Assembly (NCBI RefSeq): GCF_943192935.1 | Contig: NZ_CALPCI010000006.1 | Span: 1-64,000, forward strand | DNA length: 64,000 bases | Reading direction: 5' to 3' | DNA from: Limosilactobacillus caecicola | Lineage (GTDB): Bacteria > Bacillota > Bacilli > Lactobacillales > Lactobacillaceae | Shown: positions 43,015 through 51,889 of the stretch, in pieces | Numbering within the stretch: position 1 is the stretch's first letter | How the letters are laid out: the number at the start of each line of letters is the position of its first letter | The notes under the pieces: generated by a model | What the model was told of the DNA's origin: nothing | Databases searched by the model: none | The model's input: only the letters and a program-made list of their open reading frames with translations | Position numbers and translations under genes: made by a program

Positions 43015-43131
43015 ATGTTTAAACACCTCTTACATAAGCAACAAGCCACTCAACATGTAACCAAAGCTGGACGTAAGGATCGTCTGCCACGGATTTGGAA
43101 AGTGGCTGGCAAAACCATTGACTTTGGTTAG
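43015..43131 (+). CDS. 38-aa basic small protein, unknown
   Basis: A short frame starting MFKHLLHKQQATQHVTK and ending GKTIDFG. SD AAGGGAG is 8 nt before the ATG. An extended -10-like TGG-TATTTT lies about 30 nt upstream, and a strong terminator starts 10 nt after the stop. That full set of signals on a stand-alone plus-strand frame makes a real small gene likely. It is rich in Lys, Arg and His, has no TM segment or signal, and I do not recognise it. It sits between two leftward genes. Confidence 0.65.
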   Translation: MFKHLLHKQQATQHVTKAGRKDRLPRIWKVAGKTIDFG

Positions 43132-43140
43132 TAAAAAAGT

Positions 43141-43172
43141 AAGATCCAGGGTTGGTAAAAATACCAACCCTG
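43141..43172. terminator. Bidirectional terminator between small gene and MFS gene
   Basis: Stem AAGATCCAGGGTTGGT / ACCAACCCTGGATCTT (16 bp, perfect) with a 6-nt loop, TTTTTATTT on plus, and T-rich on minus. Confidence 0.9.
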
Positions 43173-43179
43173 GATCTTT

Positions 43180-44394
43180 TTATTTGGCCGTTTGCATTTC
43201 GTGACTGACCGCAAAGGTAATGAAGAAGGAAATTAACATGATCACCGCCACCACCAGGTACGGCGCTTGATAATTGGTATCCAACAGGGCCCCGGAAATT
43301 AAGGGCCCGATGATATTACCGACACTGGTCAATGACATATTAATCCCGTTCAGCAGTCCCTGGTTGCTATCACTCATCTTCGTTAACAGCGTCGTAATTG
43401 CGGGCCGAAGCATGTCAAAGCCCTCGTACACTACCAGGGTCGCAACAAATAGTTGCCAGTGTGAACTATCGTAAATCACGACCAAAGTGCCCAGCACGCT
43501 CAGGAAGAAACTCCAGCGAATAATTTTGACTTCGCCAAACCAAATCACCAACCGGTCAAATAAGAAGGCCTGCAGGATCAACGATAAGACCCCGTTGACC
43601 GTCAAAACGGCGGCAATAATCGTCAAATCAAAGTGGTGAACCTGGTTGACGTACAAACTATAGATACTTTCAAAGCCCGCGAGACCAAAGGCGGAAACCA
43701 AAATCATGATGAAGAGGACCGTTAATGACGGCGTCAACATCTTTTTGATGGCCACCCAGCTGCTCTCGGACAATTCCTCGCCCGCACTTTCTGAGCGTTC
43801 ATAAAACGCTTCTTTTTCGTCCGCTGGTAAGGCCACTGCAGCGACGATGGCACTAATGATTCCGAGCACGCCGGCGACCCAGAATGGCATCTTGTAGCTA
43901 ATGTTCGCGAGCAGGCCGCCCAAACCAGGACCAAGCATTAAACCACCGCTAAAGGCCGCCGAGAGCCACCCAATCACCTTCGCCCGTTGTTCCTTGGTCG
44001 TAATATCCGCCGCGAGGGCCATCGAAGTTGGAACGTACATCGCAGCCGAAAGGCCATCGACCGCCCGTGAAAGGTCAAATAGCCATAACTTACTGGTGGC
44101 CGCAAACACGAATTCGGCGAGGGCAAAGACGACCAGCCCCCACACCAGCATAGGCTTCCGCCCGGTTTTATCGGACAGCCGACCGACAATCGGCGAAGCG
44201 ATAAACTGGACGAGGGCAAAGAGTGATGACATCATCCCCATATCAAAGGCGGAAAAATGGTATTCGTTCCGGATGAACGGCATCACCGGAAAAATTAAAC
44301 TCATCCCTAAACAAATCAGAAATTCACAAAATAGGACAATTCCAATCGTTGATTTTACTTGCTTACTCAATTCCTTCTTCCTCCCTTCTCCCAT
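43180..44394 (-). CDS. Major facilitator superfamily transporter
   Basis: A 404-aa 12-TM transporter with loop motif GRLSDKTGRKPML and motif-C-like SGGLMLGPGLGG. Probably a proton-driven drug or metabolite exporter of the DHA1 group, like the gene at 22294 but clearly a different paralogue. Substrate not visible. Flanked by terminators, so likely alone. Confidence 0.85.
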   Translation of the reverse strand: MGEGRKKELSKQVKSTIGIVLFCEFLICLGMSLIFPVMPFIRNEYHFSAFDMGMMSSLFALVQFIASPIVGRLSDKTGRKPMLVWGLVVFALAEFVFAATSKLWLFDLSRAVDGLSAAMYVPTSMALAADITTKEQRAKVIGWLSAAFSGGLMLGPGLGGLLANISYKMPFWVAGVLGIISAIVAAVALPADEKEAFYERSESAGEELSESSWVAIKKMLTPSLTVLFIMILVSAFGLAGFESIYSLYVNQVHHFDLTIIAAVLTVNGVLSLILQAFLFDRLVIWFGEVKIIRWSFFLSVLGTLVVIYDSSHWQLFVATLVVYEGFDMLRPAITTLLTKMSDSNQGLLNGINMSLTSVGNIIGPLISGALLDTNYQAPYLVVAVIMLISFFITFAVSHEMQTAK

Positions 44395-44401
44395 TTTCTA
44401 C

Positions 44402-44433
44402 GAAAAAAGAGGCCGAACTCACGCTCAGTCTCT
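44402..44433 (-). terminator. Intrinsic terminator after the sirtuin gene
   Basis: Imperfect 10-bp stem GAGACTGAGC / GTTCGGCCTC with one mismatch, followed on minus by TTTTTT. Confidence 0.6.
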
Positions 44434-44457
44434 CCCTTATTTAGCTTCACTTTACCA

Positions 44458-45156
44458 TTAAACAGTCAAATCTGCAAAGTATTTTGTGGCATCCGCTTGA
44501 ATCATCTTGAAATCAACCGGTAAAGCTAATTGCTGCTGGTTGATTGCCAAGATCGGGGCTGCCGGATTAGCATACTGCAATAAGCCAGCAAATGGGTAAA
44601 CCTTCATGGACGTCCCGACGATCACAATCAAGTCCGCATTAGCCATCGCGTTTAATGATTGGGAAATCGCGTCTTGAGAAATCCCTTCGTCATATAAAAC
44701 GATGTCTGGCCGGAGGTTGCCCCCGTCCTTTTCATGAATGCGACTCTTTAAATAGTCGGCCACTGGCACCGTTTCGTGACATTTTTCGCAGTAGACGTTG
44801 TAGAGGTTGCCGTGAAAATCGACTAAATGCTTAGTTCCCGCTTCTTCGTACAAATTGTCAATATTTTGGGTGATTACAGTTGCCCGGTTCTGTTGGGTTA
44901 ACGCCGCCTGCTTTTCATGGATCACGTTCGGCTTGGCATCTGGAAAGTACAAGTTATTCTTGCAGTATTCGTAAAAGCCTTCCGGATCGGCCACAAAGTA
45001 GCGGTGACTAAGATAATACTCCGCATTCTGGTTCTGGGTATACAGACCGTTAGCGGACCGGAAATCTGGAATCCCCGAAGCGGTTGAGACCCCGGCTCCC
45101 GTCAGAAAGACGATGTGATTGGCCTGATCAAATAATTCCTGTTCTGCAACTGCCAT
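44458..45156 (-). CDS. Sir2-family NAD-dependent deacylase with a degenerate zinc site
   Basis: The 232-aa sirtuin has GAGVSTASGIPDFRS, TQNIDNLYEEAG and DFHGNLYN with the catalytic His, then one CEKC pair. The second zinc CxxC is missing: the segment reads HEKDGGNLRPDIVLY, with His and Asp where the cysteines should be. Catalytic residues look intact. Removal of acyl groups from lysines, or ADP-ribosylation, is possible. No macrodomain, GcvH-like or LplA gene is next to it, which argues against the SirTM class. SD AAGGAAG precedes ATG 45156. Confidence 0.85.
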   Translation of the reverse strand: MAVAEQELFDQANHIVFLTGAGVSTASGIPDFRSANGLYTQNQNAEYYLSHRYFVADPEGFYEYCKNNLYFPDAKPNVIHEKQAALTQQNRATVITQNIDNLYEEAGTKHLVDFHGNLYNVYCEKCHETVPVADYLKSRIHEKDGGNLRPDIVLYDEGISQDAISQSLNAMANADLIVIVGTSMKVYPFAGLLQYANPAAPILAINQQQLALPVDFKMIQADATKYFADLTV

Positions 45157-45160
45157 TTGA

Positions 45161-46135
45161 TCACTTCCTTACAATGTATGGCACGTTTAAATCTTCCAGC
45201 AGTTTTTCAACGGGTTCATCATACATTTCCACAAACTTCTGGGACCGATTTTTGCCACTTGGACCCCGCAATGTAAAGGAATTTTGGTGGTCATTCCGCC
45301 GTAAACCGATGTAAATATCATCGTGACCGCGCCGGTCCTTCATGTCAGAATGGAAAATTTCAAAGACTTGGCGAACCTTCAAACGGAGTTGGCGGGCACT
45401 CAGCACTGGGGAGACCGTCGTGAATTCATTGTTGTGCAGTGCTGGCAATCCCCAATCTAATAATTGTTCATCAAACAGCCGGTATAATTTAACGATTTGC
45501 CGCCGCATTTCAAACGGGGAATCAATCCGCCGCTCCGCAATTTGGTCATACATTTTGAGGGCTGCTGCAAAGGCCAGTGGGTAATCTTGCTCCAGTTGGT
45601 CGCGCACCTTATCCAAGTGGCCCCCATAAAAGACAATCGCGTCGAGTAAAGTTAACAACCGGAGGGTTCGTTCATCGTCCTCCCCACCAGCGGTTTCTTT
45701 GGTAATCGTCGCCTGAATACCTTTCAAGTATTCGGCTTCAATTTGGTCGTCAATTAAGTTGTGCTTGCGTTGTTCCGCCACTACTACCCGGTGCATCGCA
45801 ACGTCATACAGGTCCGTGGACATGATCATCATTTGTTCGTCAAGCTGTTCGTCACCTAACGACAATTGGAAAAAAATCTGTGGAAAACCACGAAGGAGCA
45901 TTAACAAGTGAAGCAGCTCATGCGACGCCGTGTAGTTTGGCGCCGTCATGTCAGTGACCGTGATCACGAGACCACCTGGCAAATTTGTTTGCCGGGCCTG
46001 GTCGTGGCGAACATAGCCCACCGGTTCCTTATCCTCATCAAATTGCACAAAGACATTGCCTTCCGGATACAGTTCGTTAACTGCATCCAAGAGGCTTTGG
46101 GCCGCTTGGTTTAATTTAAATTTCTCTGGCATCAT
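45161..46135 (-). CDS. Conserved protein with HExxH metalloprotease-like motif
   Basis: The 324-aa protein has SHELLHLLM (HELLH, residues about 91-95), typical of zincin metallopeptidases, and an acidic helix-rich region afterwards. A third zinc ligand cannot be picked with confidence. Homologues in lactobacilli are sometimes labelled IpaB/EvcA family, which says little about function. No signal peptide, so cytoplasmic. It lies 4 nt upstream of the sirtuin and overlaps the HMG-CoA reductase gene by 20 nt, so the three are one transcript. Confidence 0.7.
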   Translation of the reverse strand: MMPEKFKLNQAAQSLLDAVNELYPEGNVFVQFDEDKEPVGYVRHDQARQTNLPGGLVITVTDMTAPNYTASHELLHLLMLLRGFPQIFFQLSLGDEQLDEQMMIMSTDLYDVAMHRVVVAEQRKHNLIDDQIEAEYLKGIQATITKETAGGEDDERTLRLLTLLDAIVFYGGHLDKVRDQLEQDYPLAFAAALKMYDQIAERRIDSPFEMRRQIVKLYRLFDEQLLDWGLPALHNNEFTTVSPVLSARQLRLKVRQVFEIFHSDMKDRRGHDDIYIGLRRNDHQNSFTLRGPSGKNRSQKFVEMYDEPVEKLLEDLNVPYIVRK

Positions 46136-47387
46136 TCTCTTCCTTTCGTAGCTGCGTTAATAGATCCTTGGCCACGTTGGTATCCACCCGTGACGCTTTT
46201 TGGAGGCGTTGGACCAGTGGGGCGATCTCCTGTGCGGTCGCCCCTACGCTCATGGCGAGGGATCGGTACTGCATTTGCATATGGCCGGCTTGAATGCCGT
46301 TGGTTGCTAAAGCCCGCAAAGCCGCCAGATTTTGGGCTAAGCCGACGCTCGCAACTACCGCACTTAATTCTTGGGCGGTTTGGATTTGACTGATTTGGTA
46401 ATTAATTTGGGATTGGTCAGTCAATTTAATCGACCCACCAACGACTCCAACGGTCAGTGGTAAGGCCAGGGTTCCGCGCAAGCCACCAGGAACGGTGTGC
46501 CATTGGCTAAGTCCCCGGTACTGCCCGTCACGAGCAGCGTAGGCATGGGCACCAGCTTCAACCGCGCGCCAATCGTTGCCGCTTGCCAACACCGCCGCGT
46601 CAATGCCATTCATAATCCCTTTGTTATGGGTCACCGCCCGGTAAGGATCAACCTGGGCGAGCTTGCTTAAGGCCGCAATTCGTTCCGCCACTTGCCGACC
46701 AGCCATTGTCTTCGTGGCCAGGACCTCGTTGGTGACGGTACATTCAACCATTTGGACGGCGTCGAGCGCGTAATTACTCAAAATGGCGGTCAAAACGTGC
46801 CAGCCATGTTGCTGGCAGTAACGCCCAACCGCCTCCGCCATCGTATTGACGCTATTGGCCCCCATCGCCTGGTCGACATCAATCAACAGGTCCAGGCTCA
46901 TGAACTCACCAACCTGGCGCACTTGCACATCCTTGGCGCCGGCGCCGCGCCTTTGCATCGACGGGTGGGCCTGATTGGCCACTTCAAGTAGACCTGCTTC
47001 ATTCAGCCGACACCACTCCCGAAACTTTTGGGGGTCACTAACGTCCTGAATGAACACCTGACCGGTGACCAACCGCTCTTGTTCAGGAGCGACAAAGCCA
47101 CCACTCTGGGCAACCCGTTTGGCACCGTTACATGCCGCGGCAACCACCGATGGTTCCTCGGTGACCATCGGCACCACGTAACGCCGGTCGTTCACTAAAA
47201 GGTCCACCACAACCCCCTCCGGAACCGCGTAGTCCATCAGATAGTTTTCAATGACTTCATTGTGCCGTTCGGAACAATGTTGTACCAAATAGTCCTGTTG
47301 TCTCTTCGACAGTCCTTGGTGTTGGGCTACCAAGCGTTGCCGCTCAGCAAGGGACCGCTTGTACAAGTCACGTGTCCAATCACTCAT
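46116..47387 (-). CDS. mvaA: Hydroxymethylglutaryl-CoA reductase, class II
   Basis: Reduces HMG-CoA to mevalonate, the key step of the mevalonate isoprenoid pathway. The 423-aa protein has GLSKRQQDYL, EPSVVAAACNGAKRV (substrate-binding), DAMGANSVNT-like QAMGANSVNTMAE, NKGIMNGIDAAVLASGNDWRAVEAG (catalytic Lys and Asp region), and a C-terminal helical lid. Overlaps both neighbours (ppx by 8 nt, the HExxH gene by 20 nt). Confidence 0.94.
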   Translation of the reverse strand: MSDWTRDLYKRSLAERQRLVAQHQGLSKRQQDYLVQHCSERHNEVIENYLMDYAVPEGVVVDLLVNDRRYVVPMVTEEPSVVAAACNGAKRVAQSGGFVAPEQERLVTGQVFIQDVSDPQKFREWCRLNEAGLLEVANQAHPSMQRRGAGAKDVQVRQVGEFMSLDLLIDVDQAMGANSVNTMAEAVGRYCQQHGWHVLTAILSNYALDAVQMVECTVTNEVLATKTMAGRQVAERIAALSKLAQVDPYRAVTHNKGIMNGIDAAVLASGNDWRAVEAGAHAYAARDGQYRGLSQWHTVPGGLRGTLALPLTVGVVGGSIKLTDQSQINYQISQIQTAQELSAVVASVGLAQNLAALRALATNGIQAGHMQMQYRSLAMSVGATAQEIAPLVQRLQKASRVDTNVAKDLLTQLRKEENDAREI

Positions 47388-48324
47388 TTTCTTCCCCCGT
47401 TTGCGAATGGTGACGGTTGATATATTCAGTGATAATCCCTTCGCGAACCCCGCTTTCGGAGAAAATCACCCGGCCATCACTATTCCGCTGTAGCAAACAA
47501 ACCAGCGGTAACATGCCACCGACAATGATATCTGCGCGGTCACTCTCGAGGCCCGGCATTTTATTCCGTTGCGCCAAATTTTTATTGAGCAGTTCGCGGT
47601 AGGTCGCGTAGACAACCCGGGACGTTAACCGGTAACCATGAATACCATGATAACGGGAATGGCGGTGGGTCTTGCTCATCCGGGCCAGCGTCCGGTTAGC
47701 TCCACCCAAGAGCACAATTGGCACCCGGTTTGCAAACCGGAGCCACGGGACCTTATTATAACGTTGGGTGATCATCGTTTGTGCCCGGAAGAGGTCCGCC
47801 GCCCGGACAAAGCCGCCCAGGCGGAATTGCTCAGAGAGGTTGACTGCGCCAAAGGGCAAGGAAATCATGTCACGGGCTTTGCGGTGTTGCACCAAAACAA
47901 GTTCGCAACTGGCCCCACCAACATCCAGGATTAAGCAGTGGTCCATCTTCAATGAACGGACGACCCCCAAATAGTCATAGTAGGCCTCCTGCCGGCCAGA
48001 CAACACGCGGAGCTGAATCCCCGTTTCCTGCTTGACCCGTTGTAAAAATTCCTGTTGGTTCTTGGCCTGCCGAACGGCGGCCGTCGTAATCGCGGTCACC
48101 TGGATATTCGGGTAGCGCTGGTAAACTTTTTTGAAACGCTTTAAAGCAGCGATCGTGTGGTTGATGGCCTTGGGCTGTAATATTTTCTCGGGGCCCATCC
48201 CTTCCGAGAGTCGTGTATTTTCTTTGACGCGCTTAATCTCATGGAAAGTGCCGTTGGGATTAATCTGCGTAATCGCAAGGCGCGCTGAGTTGGAACCCAG
48301 GTCCACAATCGCAAGGTTTTCCAC
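47380..48324 (-). CDS. ppx: Ppx/GppA family phosphatase
   Basis: An exopolyphosphatase or pppGpp phosphatase. The 314-aa protein has the ASKHA start AIVDLGSNSARLAI and LILDVGGASCEL. The usual GSNSxR and GG(G/A)S phosphate-binding loops are present. The C-terminal HD-like domain of longer Ppx proteins is absent. Start GTG 48324 with AAGGTGATGGG upstream. First gene of the ppx-mvaA-HExxH-sir2 run. Confidence 0.87.
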   Translation of the reverse strand: MENLAIVDLGSNSARLAITQINPNGTFHEIKRVKENTRLSEGMGPEKILQPKAINHTIAALKRFKKVYQRYPNIQVTAITTAAVRQAKNQQEFLQRVKQETGIQLRVLSGRQEAYYDYLGVVRSLKMDHCLILDVGGASCELVLVQHRKARDMISLPFGAVNLSEQFRLGGFVRAADLFRAQTMITQRYNKVPWLRFANRVPIVLLGGANRTLARMSKTHRHSRYHGIHGYRLTSRVVYATYRELLNKNLAQRNKMPGLESDRADIIVGGMLPLVCLLQRNSDGRVIFSESGVREGIITEYINRHHSQTGEENE

Positions 48325-48505
48325 GACCCATCACCTTCTTTTTTTAATTTTTGTTCGAAATTATACCCTTTTAATGGTAACATGATATTTCTTTACTAAC
48401 ATTAGGAAAGTTCGTCAATTTGAAAAATTTTTTGGCGGACGAACGGACGTTTTCTAGACGTGCTAAAATTAATGATAAGATTTCAGAATAAATGGAGGAA
48501 TGATG

Positions 48506-50827
48506 ATGGTGGCAAGCCACGAAAAAGTCGCGGAACAGGCCCGGGTTGACCGGGTCATCCACGCCATTGACCAGCAAATTGCCCAGGCTCAGCAAGCCCT
48601 TGCTGAAGCCCACCAAGAAACCCGGGCGGTCGAACAAAACTACGGGGAAAACGCCTCGATCAACCGCTACGAAGTTGACGACATCGCAGAATCACGTTCT
48701 GCACTGGAGCAGCAACGGCAATTAGTTGCCCGGGCCACGGAAAATGAAGATATTTTAAACCACCAGTTGGCCACCCTCCAAGAACTGCGCAAGTCCCCAT
48801 ACTTTGGCCGGATCCAGATTAAGGAAAGCGGTAGTGATGAAGTCGAAACTCTCTACATTGGGATTGCTTCATTAATGAATAGTGATAAAACTGACTTTTT
48901 GGTCTACGATTGGCGGGCGCCAATTTCGAGTGTCTACTACAACGGCACCCTCGGCCCGGTCACTTACCAAACCCCGGCAGAGCCGCGAACCGTCGAATTG
49001 GTTCAAAAACGGCAGTTCACGATTGTCGATGGAAAAATCACCAACATGTTTGATACCAACGAACGGGTCGGTGACGAAATGCTGCAAGCGGCGCTCGGTC
49101 GGCAAAATGACCAGGCAATGCAAAACATTGTTGCGACCATCCAACAGGAACAAAATGACATTATCCGCAACACCAGCAGTGACCTCCTGGTAGTCCAAGG
49201 GGTCGCGGGGAGCGGCAAGACGTCGACCATCCTGCAGCGGATCGCCTACCTGCTCTACCATGCTAAGGAATCCTTAAACGCGGACCAAATCGTCCTGTTT
49301 TCACCAAACCAATTATTTAGCCAGTACATTTCGGAAGTGCTGCCGAGTTTAGGGGAACGGAACATGCGCCAGGTGACCCTGGCTGGCTTCTTGCGCCGCC
49401 GGTTTGAAGGGTTAAATGTCGAAACGATTTTTGACCGTTACGAAAATCAGGATGACCAACCCACCGCGGCCCAACAATTTTTAGAATCCGCTCCGGCCAT
49501 GCGAGCGGTCGAGGATTACGTGGACCAATTGCGCACCGGTCAACAACAACTCCAGTTCGCCAACATTAACTTTGGCGACCGGGTCTTTTTCTCGGCTGCC
49601 CACGTGCAGGCAATCTTTAACCAACAACCACGGGCCATGACGATCGCTGACCGCCTGATCCGCACAAAAAACCATCTGATCCGTGAATTACAACGTCGTT
49701 CCCGGCAAGAAGCCAACAAGGACTGGGTTCAACGGGAACTGAATGCTTTGGATACCCAGTCGATCCATCAGTTGATGGGCCGGCATTCCATTGATGACTT
49801 CGCTGACGAACAGGCCCAAGCTCGGTACCTGGCCCGCCGGTTGGCCCATAACCGCCTCCGGATCGTGGCCGACGCCATTTATAACAACTACTTTTTGGAC
49901 TTTGATCAGCAATATACTGCCTTTCTCACTGCCGTTCAGTGGCCAACTACGGTGGACAGTAATGCTCAAGAAGCGGTCCTACATGGTTACCAACGGGACC
50001 TTGAATTCCACCAGCTCCACTTCATGCATACGGCACCATTGATGTACCTCCGGGACCTGATCACTGGAAGTGGTGAAAACCGCGATTTCCAATACGTCTT
50101 TATTGACGAAATGCAGGATTACCCAACAGCGATGTTAATCTACCTCCACCATGCCTTCCCGCAAGCACGCTTTACGATTCTGGGAGACAGCGAACAAGCC
50201 CTCTTTTACCCCTTGCAATTACCGGAAGACCTGCTTAACCAGTTGGCTGAGGACCTGCAAGCCAAACACCCCCGCCTCATTACCCTCCGGCAAAGTTACC
50301 GGTCCACCACTGAAATTACCAACTTTGCCAAGGCTCTCTTGCCGGATGGTGACCAAATCCATGCCTTCACTCGCCACGGTTCCCAACCGCGTTTGGCCAT
50401 GACTTTCAACGACCAGGAATGGACACACCAACTGCGAGAAAGTGTCATCGACGAGTTACAGAAATTCCCCACAGTGGCCATTTTGACCAAGAATCAGGAG
50501 CAGGCGCAGCGGGTTTACCACGCCCTTTATCGGCGGGTTCCTGACCTGCACCGGTTAACTAGTAAAGATAGCCAGCTCCCCCACACCGGGGTGGTGATTT
50601 TGCCAACCTATCTGGCAAAAGGGCTCGAATTTGATTCCGTGATCGTCGCGGACGTCAGTCAAGATGCCCTGGGCAAGGAGGCAACCGGATTGTTATACAC
50701 GATGGCGACCCGGGCAATGCATGAATTGACGATGATCAGCAACGGCCCCGTGGCGGACGCGTTTACTGACCTGGCCACGCAACAGCTCGTGATTAACCGG
50801 CGACCAAAAGAACAGGAGCAATCATGA
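48506..50827 (+). CDS. helD: RNA polymerase recycling motor HelD-like UvrD/PcrA-family ATPase
   Basis: HelD releases stalled RNA polymerase from nucleic acid. About 773 aa with an N-terminal coiled-coil arm (about 1-90), Walker A VVQGVAGSGKTSTILQR (near residue 233), motif II VFIDEMQDYP, QSYRSTTEI and the C-terminal helicase motif TYLAKGLEFDSVIVAD. Three ATG codons lie in a row at 48500, 48503 and 48506; SD GGAGG is 7 nt from the third. It shares 4 nt with the arsR gene, so it is co-transcribed. An extended -10-like TGC-TAAAAT lies at 48461-48469. Confidence 0.88.
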   Translation: MVASHEKVAEQARVDRVIHAIDQQIAQAQQALAEAHQETRAVEQNYGENASINRYEVDDIAESRSALEQQRQLVARATENEDILNHQLATLQELRKSPYFGRIQIKESGSDEVETLYIGIASLMNSDKTDFLVYDWRAPISSVYYNGTLGPVTYQTPAEPRTVELVQKRQFTIVDGKITNMFDTNERVGDEMLQAALGRQNDQAMQNIVATIQQEQNDIIRNTSSDLLVVQGVAGSGKTSTILQRIAYLLYHAKESLNADQIVLFSPNQLFSQYISEVLPSLGERNMRQVTLAGFLRRRFEGLNVETIFDRYENQDDQPTAAQQFLESAPAMRAVEDYVDQLRTGQQQLQFANINFGDRVFFSAAHVQAIFNQQPRAMTIADRLIRTKNHLIRELQRRSRQEANKDWVQRELNALDTQSIHQLMGRHSIDDFADEQAQARYLARRLAHNRLRIVADAIYNNYFLDFDQQYTAFLTAVQWPTTVDSNAQEAVLHGYQRDLEFHQLHFMHTAPLMYLRDLITGSGENRDFQYVFIDEMQDYPTAMLIYLHHAFPQARFTILGDSEQALFYPLQLPEDLLNQLAEDLQAKHPRLITLRQSYRSTTEITNFAKALLPDGDQIHAFTRHGSQPRLAMTFNDQEWTHQLRESVIDELQKFPTVAILTKNQEQAQRVYHALYRRVPDLHRLTSKDSQLPHTGVVILPTYLAKGLEFDSVIVADVSQDALGKEATGLLYTMATRAMHELTMISNGPVADAFTDLATQQLVINRRPKEQEQS

Positions 50828-51144
50828 TTGATCAACAAGAAATCGAATTTGCAGAACGCATTTTTAAGCTTTTAAGCAACGAAAAACGAATTCGCCTCCT
50901 CTATTTATTAGAGAATCAAACCCTCAACGTCAGTGAAATCAGTGACCAGCTTGGTCTTCCCCAGCCGTCCGTATCTCACCAACTGGCGCTGTTGCGGCAG
51001 TACCAACTAGTGCAAGCCCGTCGCGATGGCAAGCAAATCTATTATTCTCTGGACGACCCGCATATTATTGAGGTGCTCAATGACATGTTTGCCCACGTCC
51101 AGCATACGATCCACCATCGTGATCACTGGAACCACCAAATCTAG
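50824..51144 (+). CDS. ArsR/SmtB repressor with a CzrA-type zinc site
   Basis: The 106-aa winged-HTH protein has the recognition region VSEISDQLGLPQPSVSHQLALL. It contains no cysteine, so it cannot be an ArsR/CadC thiol sensor. Instead helix alpha-5 shows D78-x-H80-x10-H91-x2-H94, the pattern of the CzrA/SmtB zinc (and cobalt) site. It likely represses the transporter downstream when zinc is low. Coupled to helD by a 4-nt overlap; a terminator follows. Confidence 0.82.
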   Translation: MIDQQEIEFAERIFKLLSNEKRIRLLYLLENQTLNVSEISDQLGLPQPSVSHQLALLRQYQLVQARRDGKQIYYSLDDPHIIEVLNDMFAHVQHTIHHRDHWNHQI

Positions 51145-51148
51145 CAGA

Positions 51149-51190
51149 AGCCCTGGGAATTACTTTCGTATTTCCGGGGTTGTTTTTTTA
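51149..51190 (+). terminator. Intrinsic terminator after the ArsR-type gene
   Basis: A stem of about 12 bp between AGCCCTGGGAAT and ATTTCCGGGGTT (with G-U pairs) and TTGTTTTTTT after it. Confidence 0.7.
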
Positions 51191-51223
51191 ATACATATGT
51201 CATATATTGAATATGTTATATGA
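51180..51223 (+). promoter_or_regulatory. Promoter and inverted-repeat operator of the CadD-like gene
   Basis: TTGTTT (51180-51185), 17-nt spacer, TATATT (51203-51208). Overlapping it is an inverted repeat TCATATA-N10-TATATGA (51200-51223), with an inner CATAT-N5-ATATG. This is a fitting place for the ArsR-type protein encoded just upstream. The -35 overlaps the terminator T-tract, so the promoter call is tentative. Confidence 0.5.
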
Positions 51224-51245
51224 ATTTTGGAAAGGACTCTTCAAT

Positions 51246-51809
51246 ATGAATTGGATACTGATTACTACAACCTTTCTCGCCGTCAACCTGGATTTTTTCG
51301 TGATTCTGCTATTTTTATGTCAACGGTTTACCACTCGCCAAGTGATTAGTGGCTACCTCCTGGGCCTCGCCATCTTAATCACCGCCGCCTTTTTGGCCGG
51401 CCAAATCCTGCTCAAATTTTTACCAGAATGGCTCTTAGGAGTCCTCGGTGTGATCCCAATTTGGGCCGCCCTCAGCGATAATGATGAGGACCCCACTACG
51501 AATCATCAGCACTCGCCAGTGTTGACGGTCTTAATTACCTATCTCTCAGTCTGCGCCGGGTGCAACCTGTCCCTCTTTCTGCCCGTTTTAGCAACCCAAA
51601 CTTGGGCCAATTTCGGTTTGATTCTCGCTTATATCGGTGTCCTGACGATTTTCCTGGTGCTCTTAATCGCCCGGTTTGGTCAACTCACCCCGGTTCAGCA
51701 CGTGCTGAATCGGTGGGGCGAACCCCTCATGAAACTCTGCTACATCGGAATTGGGATCTACGTCTTCTTCGATAGCGGCCTTGTGCACCATTTAATTAGT
51801 CTAATTTAG
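51246..51809 (+). CDS. cadD: CadD-family cation transporter
   Basis: A small integral membrane protein (187 aa) of the CadD cadmium-resistance/LysE-like superfamily: NLDFFVILLFLCQRF, GYLLGLAILITAAFLAGQ and ITYLSVCAGCNLSLFLPVLA. About five TM segments. It probably exports a divalent metal; zinc is plausible given the regulator type. The open frame starts 13 codons earlier, but AAAGGA before ATG 51246 fits better. Confidence 0.8.
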   Translation: MNWILITTTFLAVNLDFFVILLFLCQRFTTRQVISGYLLGLAILITAAFLAGQILLKFLPEWLLGVLGVIPIWAALSDNDEDPTTNHQHSPVLTVLITYLSVCAGCNLSLFLPVLATQTWANFGLILAYIGVLTIFLVLLIARFGQLTPVQHVLNRWGEPLMKLCYIGIGIYVFFDSGLVHHLISLI

Positions 51810-51889
51810 TCAAATCTGCTTGTATTCTGGATGGAACCGGTTTATGATTAAATTTCAATGAGAACGATTTGCTATTGGAGGTTGTGGAT

